NCBI RefSeq assembly: GCF_000687475.1
Contig: NC_057319.1
Span: 992,001-1,056,000 of the forward strand
Length of the DNA: 64,000 bases
From: Ustilaginoidea virens
Taxonomy: Eukaryota > Ascomycota > Sordariomycetes > Hypocreales > Clavicipitaceae
Direction: 5' to 3'
Below are positions 19,829 through 30,631 of this stretch, piece after piece. The translations under genes were made by a program, and so were the position numbers. The notes below the pieces were generated by a model that did not search any database, was not told where the DNA came from, and saw nothing but the letters and a program-made list of their open reading frames with translations. Positions within the stretch are counted from its first letter, which is position 1. Each line of letters begins with the position of its first letter.

Positions 19829-22690
19829 ATGTCATCTCCCCTGGAAGAGGACACTGTGCCGGTGCCGAGTCGAGGACCGGCTGTGTTCGCCGTCACAACG
19901 GCAACTCTGGCTTTTGCTTCGGTTTTTGTCGGCGCCCGCATGATTTCCAGGTGCTGCATTGTCCGGCGAATCAGTTGGGACGATTACATCATGGTTTTGG
20001 CCTGGCTTTTGGCCTTCTTTCTCTCCTTCTCCATCGACTACGCCGTCGTCGTCGGTCTGGGGAGACATGATGAAGACATCAGCGACGCCGACTGGTCGAA
20101 GCTACGGCGTGCCGAATACGTCTTTTCGATCCTCTACAATCCTGCGCTCATGGCCACGAAAACCAGCATCTTGATCTTCTTCCTGCGCTTGGCCAAGAAC
20201 ACCCAGATCGTCTTGCGATATGCTTCGTGGGCCACCCTGCTGGTTGTCAACCTCTCGGGGCTGGTCCTCACATTTATGAACATTTTTCAGTGCAATCCAA
20301 TCGCGGCGGCTTGGACGACCTCGGACGCTTCCGCCAAATGCATCCCCCTTCTTACCGAGTTCATCTGCGCCGCCCCGGTGAACATTGTTACTGATCTTGC
20401 CATCCTGGCCTTGCCGATCCCCGTGCTTACCGGGATGCGATTGCCCATCCGGCAAAAGGCCATCTTGCTGGTTACCTTTTCCCTCGGCATCTTTGTCACC
20501 ATTGTCGACGTGGTGCGCATCTACTACTTGCAGAAAGCAGTCTCCTCCCTGCCGACAAACATGTCGAGCAACCCGGATTCGCGCTTTGGGGGAAGCGCCG
20601 ACTTTGCCTGGAACGCATCGCTCTCCTTCATGTGGAGCGCCGTCGAGGTCAATGTCGGGATGGCTTGTGCCTGCATACCCACCCTGAAGCCCTTGGTCCT
20701 CAAGCTACTGCCCGCCATGCTCCACGATCCCTACGGAAGTCGACTGTCTCGTACGTGCAAGTCGACCAGTGCTCCCGACACCCCCCCACCGGCAAGACGC
20801 CTCCCCGGCGCTGCGCGAGATTCCACGGCGACGCCGAAACGAGGGGACTTGGCCAGCGACAACCGTCCGACCGACGACATCCCCATGAGCGCCGTGGAGT
20901 TCCTCACCACACCCGACTTGAGGCACGGCAGCGACAGCACAGCCCCAGGCTCGGACGCCGCTCGCGTTCAAACACACGCAACCATGTCCACCAACTCTGT
21001 GGAGAACGGCATCTATTTCGGGTTCGTCAACATGACCAAGCCAAAGAGCATGCTGCGCGCCAATGCCTTTGAGTCGTTCAAGTACTGCACAATCGTCGCC
21101 ATACTCTTCTTCCTGTGGGGCATATCGTACGGTCTCCTCAACACGCTCAACAATGCCGTCGCCGCTGTCAACGACATGTCGGACGCGCAAACACTCGGCC
21201 TCACCAGCGCGTACTTTGGTGGCGGCTACTTCTTTGGGCCGCTGCTCGTGGGAGAGTGGCTCCTTCGCAGAGACGAGCATCACCGATCGAAGCGGCACGA
21301 GAGAAGCGAGGCGGAAAACGTGGGCGGATACAAGGTCACCTTTATCGTCGGCCTGTGCATCTACGGCATCGGCACCATCATGTTCTGGCCGTCGGCCGTG
21401 ACCAACTCGTACGGCGGCTACATGCTCAGCACTTTTGTGGTTGGGTTCGGCCTCTCCGTGCTCGAGGTGGCCGCCAACTCCTTCATGGTCCTCTGCGGGT
21501 CTTCGGAGTACGGAGAATGCCGGCTTTTGCTGGCGCAGGCCGTGCAGGCGATCGGCAGCGTCGTCAGCGGGCTGTTGGCGCAAAAGGTCTTCTTCACGGG
21601 CATCAGCCGGGAGAGCATGTCCAAATCGTCAACCATGACGCTCATCAACGTGCAGTGGACGTACCTGGCCATCACGCTGCTCTGCGTCGCCCTGGGCTTG
21701 TTCTTCTTCTACATGCCCCTTCCCGAGGTCAGCGACGGCGAGCTCGAGGTGGCGGCCGGCAAGCTGCCCGTCAACCCCCAGCACCGCAGCAGCATTGGCG
21801 GGCTGCAGCTGCGCACGGTCAGTCTCGCGCTGGCTGTTTTTGCGCAGTACATGTATGTTGCCGGCCAGGAGAGCAACAGCATCTTCTTCCGCAGCCTGCT
21901 CGTTTCCGCCCTTCCAGACGGAGATCCCGTAGGGTTTGTCGCGGCCTCGGGAAGCTCCTCGTCCTCGGGGCCGCCGTCGTATGACCCGGACAGGCCGCCC
22001 GGCTTGTCCATTTCCATCCCAGATTACCTGCTCGTGGGACACGCAGCGTTCGCCGCCTCGCGATTCCTCGCCGCCGGCGTCACATACCTCTCGGTTTCGA
22101 ACCGCCGCCTGCCGCAACCTCGCACGGTCCTGGCGATTTTCGTCGCCCTGAGCGTCCTCTTCGCCCTGCTGCCCGTCGTGCTGCGCCCCCCAAACGCCGA
22201 CATGCTGGTGGTGCCTCTGGTGCTGTTTTACTTTTCCGAAGGGCCCATCTGGCCGCTGCACTTTGCCATCGGCCTCCGCGGTCAGGGGAGACGTACCAAG
22301 CGCGCCGCAGCGTTCATCACCATGGGCGGCTCCGGGCCCGCCTTCTTTCCTTTCGTCATGTACGCCATCATCCAAAGGGGAGGCAGCGTTCAGACGGCAT
22401 ACACTGTCATCCTCGCGCTGCAAGCCGCCGCGGGCGTCTACCCTCTATGGTTGGAGACGTCGAGGAGCGCCAAGCTACTGGTGGACCAGAAGCCGCGTGC
22501 TGGCGCGGCACCGCAAGAGGCCGACGAGGAGAGATTGGCCGACCGAGCAACGGCCAGCCTAGGCGACAGCACGCATGGGCTGGACGCCAGCACAGGCACG
22601 TTTTCGGAGCAGGGCGGCAAGACTTGTGTTTGGAGAGAATCGTCGCAGGCTCACGCCGAACACAGCGAAGGTGAAGCCCAGCCATCCTGA
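19829..22690 (+). CDS. Fusion protein: fungal rhodopsin-like 7TM domain plus FHS-type sugar transporter (MFS)
   Basis: A single intronless 953-residue frame; the ATG at 19829 has a strong context (TCGCCATGTC). Residues about 15-295 form a seven-helix domain of the fungal rhodopsin / PTH11-like family without CFEM: ISWDDYIMVLAWLLAFF, ATKTSILIFFLRL, FQCNPIAAAW, and the final helix AFMWSAVEVN-type segment with IPTLKPLVLKLLP. Residues about 300-410 are a disordered linker ending in YFGFVNMTKPKSM. Residues about 413-875 are a 12-helix major facilitator domain starting FFLWGISYGLLNTLNNAV, the signature of the fucose:H+ symporter / glucose-galactose (FHS) group, with ESNSIFFRSLLVS and FYFSEGPIWPLHFAIGLRG later. 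The tail is acidic. The predicted role is a membrane sensor joined to a sugar permease or transceptor; substrate unknown. An internal ATG near residue 394 could mark an ancestral separate MFS start, but there is no stop or promoter between the halves. Confidence 0.88.
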   Translation: MSSPLEEDTVPVPSRGPAVFAVTTATLAFASVFVGARMISRCCIVRRISWDDYIMVLAWLLAFFLSFSIDYAVVVGLGRHDEDISDADWSKLRRAEYVFSILYNPALMATKTSILIFFLRLAKNTQIVLRYASWATLLVVNLSGLVLTFMNIFQCNPIAAAWTTSDASAKCIPLLTEFICAAPVNIVTDLAILALPIPVLTGMRLPIRQKAILLVTFSLGIFVTIVDVVRIYYLQKAVSSLPTNMSSNPDSRFGGSADFAWNASLSFMWSAVEVNVGMACACIPTLKPLVLKLLPAMLHDPYGSRLSRTCKSTSAPDTPPPARRLPGAARDSTATPKRGDLASDNRPTDDIPMSAVEFLTTPDLRHGSDSTAPGSDAARVQTHATMSTNSVENGIYFGFVNMTKPKSMLRANAFESFKYCTIVAILFFLWGISYGLLNTLNNAVAAVNDMSDAQTLGLTSAYFGGGYFFGPLLVGEWLLRRDEHHRSKRHERSEAENVGGYKVTFIVGLCIYGIGTIMFWPSAVTNSYGGYMLSTFVVGFGLSVLEVAANSFMVLCGSSEYGECRLLLAQAVQAIGSVVSGLLAQKVFFTGISRESMSKSSTMTLINVQWTYLAITLLCVALGLFFFYMPLPEVSDGELEVAAGKLPVNPQHRSSIGGLQLRTVSLALAVFAQYMYVAGQESNSIFFRSLLVSALPDGDPVGFVAASGSSSSSGPPSYDPDRPPGLSISIPDYLLVGHAAFAASRFLAAGVTYLSVSNRRLPQPRTVLAIFVALSVLFALLPVVLRPPNADMLVVPLVLFYFSEGPIWPLHFAIGLRGQGRRTKRAAAFITMGGSGPAFFPFVMYAIIQRGGSVQTAYTVILALQAAAGVYPLWLETSRSAKLLVDQKPRAGAAPQEADEERLADRATASLGDSTHGLDASTGTFSEQGGKTCVWRESSQAHAEHSEGEAQPS

Positions 22691-23736
22691 CACAAGCCCT
22701 TGTCGTCGCACTTTCCGACAGAGCATGCTTTTTTCTGCACTTTTCTTTTCCCTTTCTTTTTTCTTTCCCTTTATTACTCTTTGTTCCTTTTTTTTGTTGC
22801 TCCCCCCCCCCTTTTTTTTTTCTCTTTTTTTTTTTAAATAAAAAAAGATGTCCTTTTAGGGAGTTTGGAGTCAACGGGGTAAAGTAAAAAAGCCTGGAGC
22901 GATTTTGTCCCTTTTGACTACGACACATGCGGCATGGCGGCTAGACAGCCCAGCTCTTGGACTGGTGCACTTTCTGTTTCTGTTTCCCCCTTTTTCTCTT
23001 TGTCTCCCTCTCCGTCTGCCATCTGATTCATGTTGGCAACTATATACCCCGGTGGAAAACCAACGTTGCGATGTCCTGACGTGGAAGACTCGTCATCAAC
23101 GAACTGTCATGCATGTATATAACGAAATCTTGCCGCCAGCCGGCTACAATTTCAAGAGAATGCATTCTTATGCTTTATGTTTTCCAAATGCCTTGCCTGT
23201 TTCTGGGACGCCGCGCAACCCCTCGCTCAGGTGTCGCTCAGACAAGGGTAAAGACTTGTCCGGGGGGCCGGACCCGTCCGTATCCCGCGGGGCCGCTGAC
23301 TTGCCATGCACGATCGAAGTCTTTGCCCTAGGCGCTGCGCTGCTCTGGCCCCTCGTATGCCGTCTTTGGTTTTTTGCCTCGCGTATCCCATCTTTTTGGT
23401 TTCTGTTGTGTTGCGTTGCGTTGCGTTGTGTTGCGTTGCGTTGCGTGCTGGCGCTGGGATGCGTCTGCTTGTGGGGCGGACAAGTTCCGGCCGGTTTGCC
23501 CAGTCCTGCTTGTTGTGCACAGGGCTTGGTTGTCGCGAGCCCATTGCGGCAGGTTGTTGGGAGCTTGGCTGTCTTGACTGGCAGCGTGGGCGGGCGATGG
23601 GGACCTGGACACGACATGAAGCGACGTGACGTAACGTGGTGGGTATGGCATCCAACATGAAGTCGTCTGGTCGGTCGGCTTGGTCGTCGACCTGGGCGAT
23701 CTACGGCGCTGCTTGGCCCGCTCGCCTGGCGCCACG
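22691..23736. repeat. Intergenic spacer between convergent genes, with TTGCG pentamer array
   Basis: This holds the 3' trailers of the fusion gene and the convergent ferric-reductase-like gene. T- and C-rich tracts occupy 22,735-22,850. A TTGCG/TTGTG pentamer array lies at about 23,405-23,446. No gene is supported; longer minus-strand ORFs owe their openness to the pentamer array. Confidence 0.55.
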
Positions 23737-25627
23737 TCACGCAAAGTGCTCGCTGTGCAGGTGGACGCTCGGCCCGTCGGCCCGGATGCACTCTGCGGCC
23801 GTCTGGCGGACCAGCTGCGTCATCTGGGCCGGGCCGCACGTCGAGATCAGGACCCGCTCGCAGGCGCCGGTTGCGGAGACGGCCTCGCGAATCAGCAGCG
23901 CCGTGTCCGGCCGGCGGTACTGGATCGGCAGGCCGGGGAGGCTGATGGGGCCGTCTGCGCCGCCGGGGGACGGCGGGGGAGGTTTTTCCAGATCCTCCGA
24001 CGAGCCGGAGTCGCCTGGCGCGGCCGAGCTCGTTCTTGTCGGTGAGGAAGGCGACGGCGGGCTCGACCGTGTGACGAAAACGGCGACGGAGAATCGGGCG
24101 TCGTTGCCGAGCGTGACGAGGTGCTCGGCAAACCATGTCAAGTGAGCTTTTTGATTGTCAGAACAAGGTAATCAGCCACCGCCCCCCGCGCGCGAGCCCA
24201 CGAGATGCTGCTCTTACAGCTGTACTTGACTGCCCAGACGAAAACCACTCGCCTGGTGACGTTGCTGTTGTTGGTGCTGCGGCCCAACAGCGCCTGAGCC
24301 AGGCCAAATGTGAAGCTGGCTCCGCTACCGCCCGCTACCAGGACCACAGTTTCAAACGCCCACGGGTCTGGGGCGGCGCCGTACGGTCCTTCGACGGACG
24401 CCTTGAGAACGATGCCCGGGTGGTCCACGGCATGCTTGTGCAAGTCGCGGGTGAAGCCGTCGCGGGAGGCCACGACGAATTCCAGGGGATCCGCAGATGC
24501 CATGGTGAAGGGGTGGGTCTGGAGCAGCCTGATGCGCGGGATCCATAGGAAGCAGTGTTTCCCGGGAAAGGCGCCCATGGGGGGCTTTGCCAAGGTGACC
24601 CGAGTGCCGCCATTCGGCAGAGGCGAAAGAGTAGCGGAATTGTTCATGCCGTGGACCGCGAGGCGGGCGAGGCGGATGACGCGGTCCAGCGCCCACATGG
24701 AGCCGGCAACCACCGTGCCGATGGGAATCTTGCGGCCAAGATCGGGCTGGTGGAGAGCCAAGGCGACGACCGAGACGACCCAGAGCGAGACGTGGACATG
24801 GTAGAACAGCTCGTACCGCCAGCGGCGGAGACAGACGGCCGCCAGCGCCATGAGGATCCACGATACGCCAGCAACCATTCCGAAAACATCCGACCGTCGC
24901 AAGAGAATGTCGGTCATGCCGGCTTCCGCGAAGTAGCCGGAGTAAAGAGATGCGTGGATGATGAAGAGAGACGTGGCGGTAAGCCCGGCCACTCTGTGAA
25001 GACAGTTTAGTCGCTCATATGACCGGGCCGCTAGGAAAGACAGGGGCGTGATCCTCAGCGCAAAGAAGACGACGAAAAGCAGATTGGCAATCGCGAGCCT
25101 TGAGGAAGCATCAGTAACAACAGGCTGGTTCGAAAGAGACGCTTCGTGGGATTACCCTACCAGGCAGACCGAGCCGCGACATTGGTCTCAAGCGCCATGT
25201 TCTTGTTGTCCAAGTTGGTGAAGAGAGCAACGAGGTTCAGAGCCAGGTAGAGGGCGACGATGCTGGCGCGATCCAGCGACGGTCCGCTCCTCACCCGACG
25301 CAGCCCGAGTTTTCTGACATTCCTGCTCCACCAGCACGAGGTAAGCGTAGGAAGCAACAAGAGCCCTGGGGGAAGAGGGAGGGAGGGAGGGAGTGAAGCC
25401 CCGGCGCACCTAGCCATTGCAAAAACGAATGGGACCCGCGACCCAGGTGGCTTTTCTCTTCTCCTTGTCCTCATGCGGTGATTTGACCGCCCGACGACGA
25501 AATGGAAGACGGTGAACAGCAGGCCGACAAAAACCAGAGACAAGATGAATCCCAAGGTTGACTCGAGGTTTCTTCTTGCTCGACTGGCAAAGCGCCGAAG
25601 CTGGGCCTCATCGAGCTGGTCGACCAT
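23737..25627 (-). CDS. Ferric reductase-like transmembrane flavocytochrome (FRE family)
   Basis: Exons 25627-25410, 25313-25161, 25098-24218 and 24146-23737 encode 553 residues; donors and acceptors are GT..AG and phases agree. Heme-ligand pairs spaced 14 apart are visible: H158/H172 (CLHRVAGLTATSLFIIH) and H226/H240 (YHVHVSLWVVSVVALALH). The FAD motif HPFTMAS is near residue 319, the NAD(P)H glycine motif VAGGSGASFTFG near 380, and the C-terminal CGP near 521. This is the order of fungal FRE / NOX-like oxidoreductases that pass electrons from cytosolic NADPH through FAD and two hemes across the plasma membrane to Fe(III) or Cu(II). Length is near the low end of the family. Intron 1 is 96 nt and in frame, so its retention would add 32 residues near the first membrane segments. 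The start at 25627 (CTACCATGG) was chosen because upstream open sequence has no ATG. A TATATAGG element lies about 140 bp upstream. No ferroxidase or permease partner is adjacent. Confidence 0.9.
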
Positions 25628-28600
25628 GGTAGAGTTGCTCGTGTAACCGGCAGGAGACGGATCCGTTGGGCTGCGCAAGACGAGCTGAGTCGAGGAGAGG
25701 CGCAAACAGGAAAGAGATGCTTACGTCGCCAACGTGGACGTCTGAAGCCGGCAAGTACCAGACCTATATACCTATACATGAGTATGGAGGTAGGTGTAGG
25801 CTGGTAGTAGGCTGCTACCTTATATTTGGGCCACCAGCTGCCGGGGCTGGCGCAGACACCCCCGCGCCAGGCGTGCAACACGTTTGGTCGCTCCTTCCCG
25901 GTTCCGCTGCCGTACGAATGGGGTGGCAAAACGCAGAGGCGGCAGTCCATCACAGCTCTTCACGGCTCGTCACGGCTCGTCACGGCTCGTCACAGCTCAT
26001 CTGCAGTTCTTCTGCAGTTCTTCTGCAGTTCTTCTGCAGTTCTTCTGCAGTTCTTCTGCAGTTCTTCTTGGAGGCTGCCGGCATCCTGGGCCGCGGAACA
26101 CTTTGATTCCAGTCCGCAGTGCCTCGTCGGGGCTGTTCGCCAGGACGTCGCCTCTGCCTGCCTGGTCTCGCTTCAAACCCGGGCTCCGCGGCCATGCTTA
26201 CAGCCTCGGGAACGGTGCGGAGCGCTCGGTACGCGGTGACGGTACGCGGTATACGACATGCGGCGCAGAAATTGGATCGAGAAGCGGGCGGATGATACCA
26301 AAATGGGAGGCTTTGATCGATCTTGCCACGCTGCCGCCCCCTGCTTCCGCTTCCGCTTCCGCTTCCAGTTATGCTTGCCAATCTGTGGTTGTCCAGCCCT
26401 GATGGGTGGAAACTTCTCCCGCAGTACTGTAGGACGGCGGTTCTCCTCAACCATTGGCATCCTGGCCAATGTTCAGTGATTATTACTAATAAGAGCTTGG
26501 GAAGCACCAAAGAATGCAGCGGGAATGCATCTGGAATGCAGCAGACAAGCGGGCTTCAACCTGTAGCCTTGATTCTTGCCGAGCACACGCTCGCCCTTGT
26601 TTCAGGAGTCTCACTCCCGGCCCCGGTCGAGCCTGAACAAGCAGAGTCTGCAGAGTCTGCGAATCCTTCCATCTTACAAAGCATCCAGTCAGCAGCCAGG
26701 CGGATTCGATCGATAAGGCGGCTGTCGCAATGCGGACATGTCTGCACGCCGCAGAATGCGCCTCTCGAAACGGCCGGATGACGCCCGCACGCTCTGTGGG
26801 GATCTGCAAGCTTATTCACTCACTGCAGCCTTTCAAGTCCCGAAACGGAAGGACAAATGACGGGGCGGACTTGTGTGCTTGTGCTACATACTTGCGCCGG
26901 GACAGGGGGGAGTGGACAATAGACGAACTCTGCATTCCCTTCCTTTGCCTTGCCAGCTCGTCCGGTGCGTGAGCTTGCGTTGAGAGCATGGGAGGCATGG
27001 GAGTAGCACCAGATGAGGCTGGATGCAAGGTGTCTCGGTGTTCCCTTGCGGGCCCGGCCCATGATTACTCGGCGAATAATGGCTTGGTGATGGAAGCCGT
27101 TCATTTGCTGGCCATCAGAGCCAGCAGCAAACCCGACGAGGACGTATGGGCACAAGCTGCATGCACCAGACATCTCTTAGTCAGTCCCCCCTGGGAATTT
27201 TGTTTCCTGCGGGTACCCCTCCAGATGACGATATCTGACTTGATAGAGGCTGATAATATCCGCAAGCCCCTGCTCGGCGGGCTGGGAGTCTGTGATGCAC
27301 ACCAAGTGCGGCTCTGGCCGGGCTTCAGCCTTCTCATACCGTGGGACTCGCCCCCAGCTTGACGCTAAAATTAGGGCGTTCCCTTGCCCCGCACACCACA
27401 TGCAGTTGACGATACAGTACTGACCCTGGGCGAGGCAGCTCCTACATTTGAGTTCTTCCCGATAGCGCCACTCCCACCACCAGACCCTTTGGCGCCGATC
27501 TTTGCTTCCCGGGGGGTGGAGAGAGGGTGGGGGGGCCCTGTCGGTCTCTGCAAGACGCAGCGACTGGTTGACATGGCCGTGGGTTACAAGTCCCCTTCGA
27601 GGCTGCGATGGCAATGTCTCTGCTTCCCCTTCCCGTGCGTTACATGGTCACCACCAGCTGCCAACGGCTTGCTGCTCAAACGGCCCCTTGCTAAACTGCG
27701 ACGCAATCCGGGGCACAAGTCGCTTGGGGAACCTGAATCCGTGACTGGGCCCGCCAAGGTTGTTCACGTCACACAGCCTACGCCCCTCCGAGATATACAA
27801 GGATGTGACGAGGGAGGAACCAGGAGCGCCATGTCCAGCGGGCTCCCCCTGCAGAAATGGCGACGCAACGCAGCCCATGTATGCATCTCCAACTGATAAG
27901 AGCCGGGCGAGGAGCGCGCTGGAGCGTCGTGTTGCGCGAGCATCATGGCTTGCTTTGCGACCAAAAGCGGCTCGAGGGGCGGGGACGACGAGCTGGGCTT
28001 GCCTCCGGATGACGGCTCGGCGGGTTTTAATAGTTAGGGTGAGGCCTGTGAGGTGGTTGTTTGGTGTTTGCAGGAGACGGTTGCCGTCTGGTGGTTTACT
28101 CGGTGCAGTATCAGATGAAGCGAGCGGCGGCAGGTGACTGACTGTGATTGGCACTGGCAACCAGCGGTAGCTACCGGGTAGTGGAGTGGAGTGCAGGGTC
28201 GATGCAGGCCCTAGGCTGGGTAGGAGGTACCTAACCTGCCTTAGGAGGTATGTACTGTACCTTGGTATTGACCCGAGACGTCAGAGGAAGTTGGCTTGTC
28301 AAGGCCGTCTGGTTGCACTAGAATGTGACGCCACACCAATCGCACCAAGCGCGGCTCTGCTGGGTTCCCTACACATGTAACTTGGAAAGATGCTTCTTGA
28401 CGCGAGCTTCTGCAGTTGGAGGATAGGGATGAAAGAGAGTGCAGACCGCAGACTGCAGGCCAGACGGCGGACTCGGAGGGTACATAAGGTAGGTACAATG
28501 TACCAGATGCCGATGCCCTCCCGTGCACCGTGCAGCTGCAAAGTGGAGCGGGGGCAGCTGGTTGGTACATATGTAGCTATGACCTCACAGCCACTCGCTC

Positions 28601-28882
28601 ACTTGGACGTCTGACCTTCCCTTCTGCGGGCGGACCGGACTTGGCGGACCGGACTGGCATCGCGACCAACAGACCCCGTCCTCGGTCAAACACCACGTCA
28701 ACTGCCAGGTTTGCTTGAAATTGGCAGTCTACCTACTTGGCCCAAGGCACCACTCCGCGAAACCAGCCTCCCTCGCACGCTGTCCGATCGACGCCCATCT
28801 CGGACCCGTCCCATCCGACGACGTTCGAAACCCCACCACCCATCCTGGGAATCGAATCATCGAATCGATCGAGTCATCAATC
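25628..28882. other. Intergenic region between divergent genes with minisatellites
   Basis: The ferric-reductase-like and arrestin genes diverge from this 3.2 kb stretch. The only clear structures are the 10-bp and 11-bp arrays listed separately, a CTTCCG hexamer run (about 26,341-26,367) and short GGTACCTAACC / CTGTACCTTGG motifs (about 28,226-28,264). ORFs here lack domain content and exon logic. Confidence 0.5.
25951..26066. repeat. Adjoining 10-bp and 11-bp minisatellites
   Basis: Five copies of a CACGGCTCGT-type 10-mer occupy 25951-26000. They switch directly into six perfect copies of the 11-mer CTGCAGTTCTT (26001-26066). The array starts about 325 bp upstream of the ferric-reductase-like ATG. 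Confidence 0.9.
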
Positions 28883-30631
28883 ATGTCCATCCGCATCGCC
28901 TTGGACAACCGGCCCGAGTTTTACACAAACCTCGACTACGTCCAAGGCCGCATCATCCTCGGGCTGAACCGCGCCGAGCAGGTCGGCAGCATCGTCGTCA
29001 AGCTCGAGGGCGAGTCCATCACGGCGCTGCAGGTCCCCAGCCCCTACGACCTCAACGCGCGGTCGAGGCCGCCGGGCCCGATGCCAGGCCCCCCGGGCAG
29101 CATCGTCAGCGAGAACCACAAGATCCTGTACAAGGTCCAGCAGGTCTTCCCCGACGACTACCACACCAGCACGTCCAACCCCTACGGCGCCTTCCCGTTG
29201 CAGCCGGGCGAGCACGAGTTCCCCTTCAAGTTCAAGCTGCCGATTAACAATGCGTGCAGCGACCCGGACGCCATGGCCAAGCTCGGCGGGCTCGGCGGCG
29301 TGGGCGGCTTCGCGTCCGGCGCCGGCCTCTTCGGCATGGGCGGCGTCCGGTTCATGGACGGCACCAAGCAGCTGCTGCTTCGGCACGTCACGCGCACGCT
29401 GCCCCCGTCCCTGACGGGCTTCCCCACCGAGGCCGAGATCCGGTACTACATCAAGGTCACGGTGCAGAGGCCGGGCATCCTGAAGGAGAACTGGCGGCAC
29501 CAGACGGGGTACAAGTTCCTGCCCATCGAGCCGCCCCGGCCGCCGAGGACCGGCCAGGAGGCGTTTGCGCGGCGTCCCTTTACCTTTCAGCCGCGGACGC
29601 CCCCGCCGCGCAAGAAGAAGAGCGGCGGCTTCTTTTTCGCCAACAAGGCCGACAGGGCGGGGAAAAGCGGCGGGCCCGATGCCGGCTCGGGGTCTGCTCC
29701 TCCTCCTCCTCCTCCTCCTGGTGGCTCGGCCGACTCGGTCGTCGGAAACTCGGCCGCGGCTGCGGCTGCTCCGTCCATTGAGATTTCCGCCCGCCTGCCT
29801 CACCCGCCCGTGCTGACGTGCAACCAGCCCGTGCCGCTCCGCCTCATTGCCAAGAAGCTGGTCGGCTGCCCCGAGCAGCTGACCCTGACGTCGTTCCAGA
29901 TGGACCTGATTGGGACGACCGAGGTGCGCGCCCACAACCTGCACAACAAAAAGGTCAACCGGTGGGTCGTCGTGTCCAGCACCGACCTGCGCATCCCCCT
30001 GACGACGGGGCCGGACGCCGCGGCCGGCTCGGAAATGGTGGTGCCCGACGCGCTGTGGAGGGACAGGCCGCTGCCCAACACGGTCGCGCCGTCGTTTGTC
30101 GCGTGCAACCTGTCGAGGCGATACGAGGTGGAGCTGAGGCTCGGGGTCTGCTGGGGCGAGGAGGCGCCGTCGTCGTCGTCGCCAGGCTTCGTCGTCGGCG
30201 CAAGCTCGCAGACGATCCACCTGCCGCTGCATTTCGCCGCGGTCGAAGTGTTTTCGGGCATCGCGCCGCCGCCTGAGCTGCTCCAGGCGGCCAGGGCCGG
30301 CACGCGCCCCAGCCCGGGACGGGCGACGCTGACGGTGCCGCCGCGCCTTCCGCCGCGGGCCAGCTCGGCGCCGGGGTCGCCCGCGCGCCCCGACAGCCAG
30401 GAGGGCCAGGTCCGACCGTCGGTGCCGCAGCGCCCGCCGCAGGACCCGCTGTATCCGCCGCAGCTGCAGCCGGGCCAGACGGCGCCGCCGTACGACGACG
30501 CGCCGCCCAGCTACGACGAGGCCATGGCGGAGAACCTGTCGGGGCCGTTTGACGGGCTGCAGTCGCGGCCGGCCTACAGCGGAGTGACCAACGAGAACGC
30601 GCCGAGCCAGATGCCTGCCGAGAAGAGGTGA
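28883..30631 (+). CDS. Alpha-arrestin (arrestin-related trafficking adaptor) with PPSY motif
   Basis: An intronless 582-residue protein; the first ATG of the open frame is at 28883. The N-terminal arrestin sandwich spans about residues 1-195 (IRIALDNRPEFYTNLDYVQG, IRYYIKVTVQRPGILKENW) and the C-terminal sandwich about 305-450 (PVLTCNQPVPLRLIAKKL, QTIHLPLHFAAVEVFSG). Between them is a basic, proline-rich insert (PPPRKKKSGG, then seven prolines). The C-terminal tail is disordered and carries PPSYDEA at residues 541-547 plus PPYDD at 535-539; PPxY motifs recruit WW domains of Nedd4/Rsp5 ubiquitin ligases. Family members direct ubiquitination and endocytosis of plasma-membrane permeases. A glycine-rich loop at about residues 137-153 interrupts the N-domain. 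The gene ends only about 300 bp before the retroelement block. Confidence 0.92.
   Translation: MSIRIALDNRPEFYTNLDYVQGRIILGLNRAEQVGSIVVKLEGESITALQVPSPYDLNARSRPPGPMPGPPGSIVSENHKILYKVQQVFPDDYHTSTSNPYGAFPLQPGEHEFPFKFKLPINNACSDPDAMAKLGGLGGVGGFASGAGLFGMGGVRFMDGTKQLLLRHVTRTLPPSLTGFPTEAEIRYYIKVTVQRPGILKENWRHQTGYKFLPIEPPRPPRTGQEAFARRPFTFQPRTPPPRKKKSGGFFFANKADRAGKSGGPDAGSGSAPPPPPPPGGSADSVVGNSAAAAAAPSIEISARLPHPPVLTCNQPVPLRLIAKKLVGCPEQLTLTSFQMDLIGTTEVRAHNLHNKKVNRWVVVSSTDLRIPLTTGPDAAAGSEMVVPDALWRDRPLPNTVAPSFVACNLSRRYEVELRLGVCWGEEAPSSSSPGFVVGASSQTIHLPLHFAAVEVFSGIAPPPELLQAARAGTRPSPGRATLTVPPRLPPRASSAPGSPARPDSQEGQVRPSVPQRPPQDPLYPPQLQPGQTAPPYDDAPPSYDEAMAENLSGPFDGLQSRPAYSGVTNENAPSQMPAEKR

Noticed and set aside
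20705..21583. Minus-strand ORFs opposite the rhodopsin-FHS gene
   Set aside because: Antisense shadows of a GC-rich coding region without recognisable domains.
23168..24136. 322-residue minus-strand ORF downstream of the ferric-reductase-like gene
   Set aside because: Partly the wrong frame of the reductase last exon and partly opened by the TTGCG pentamer array (NATQRNATQ-type repeats).
25951..26066. Possible CRISPR-like array
   Set aside because: The units are contiguous 10- and 11-mers without spacers, in a eukaryotic genome.
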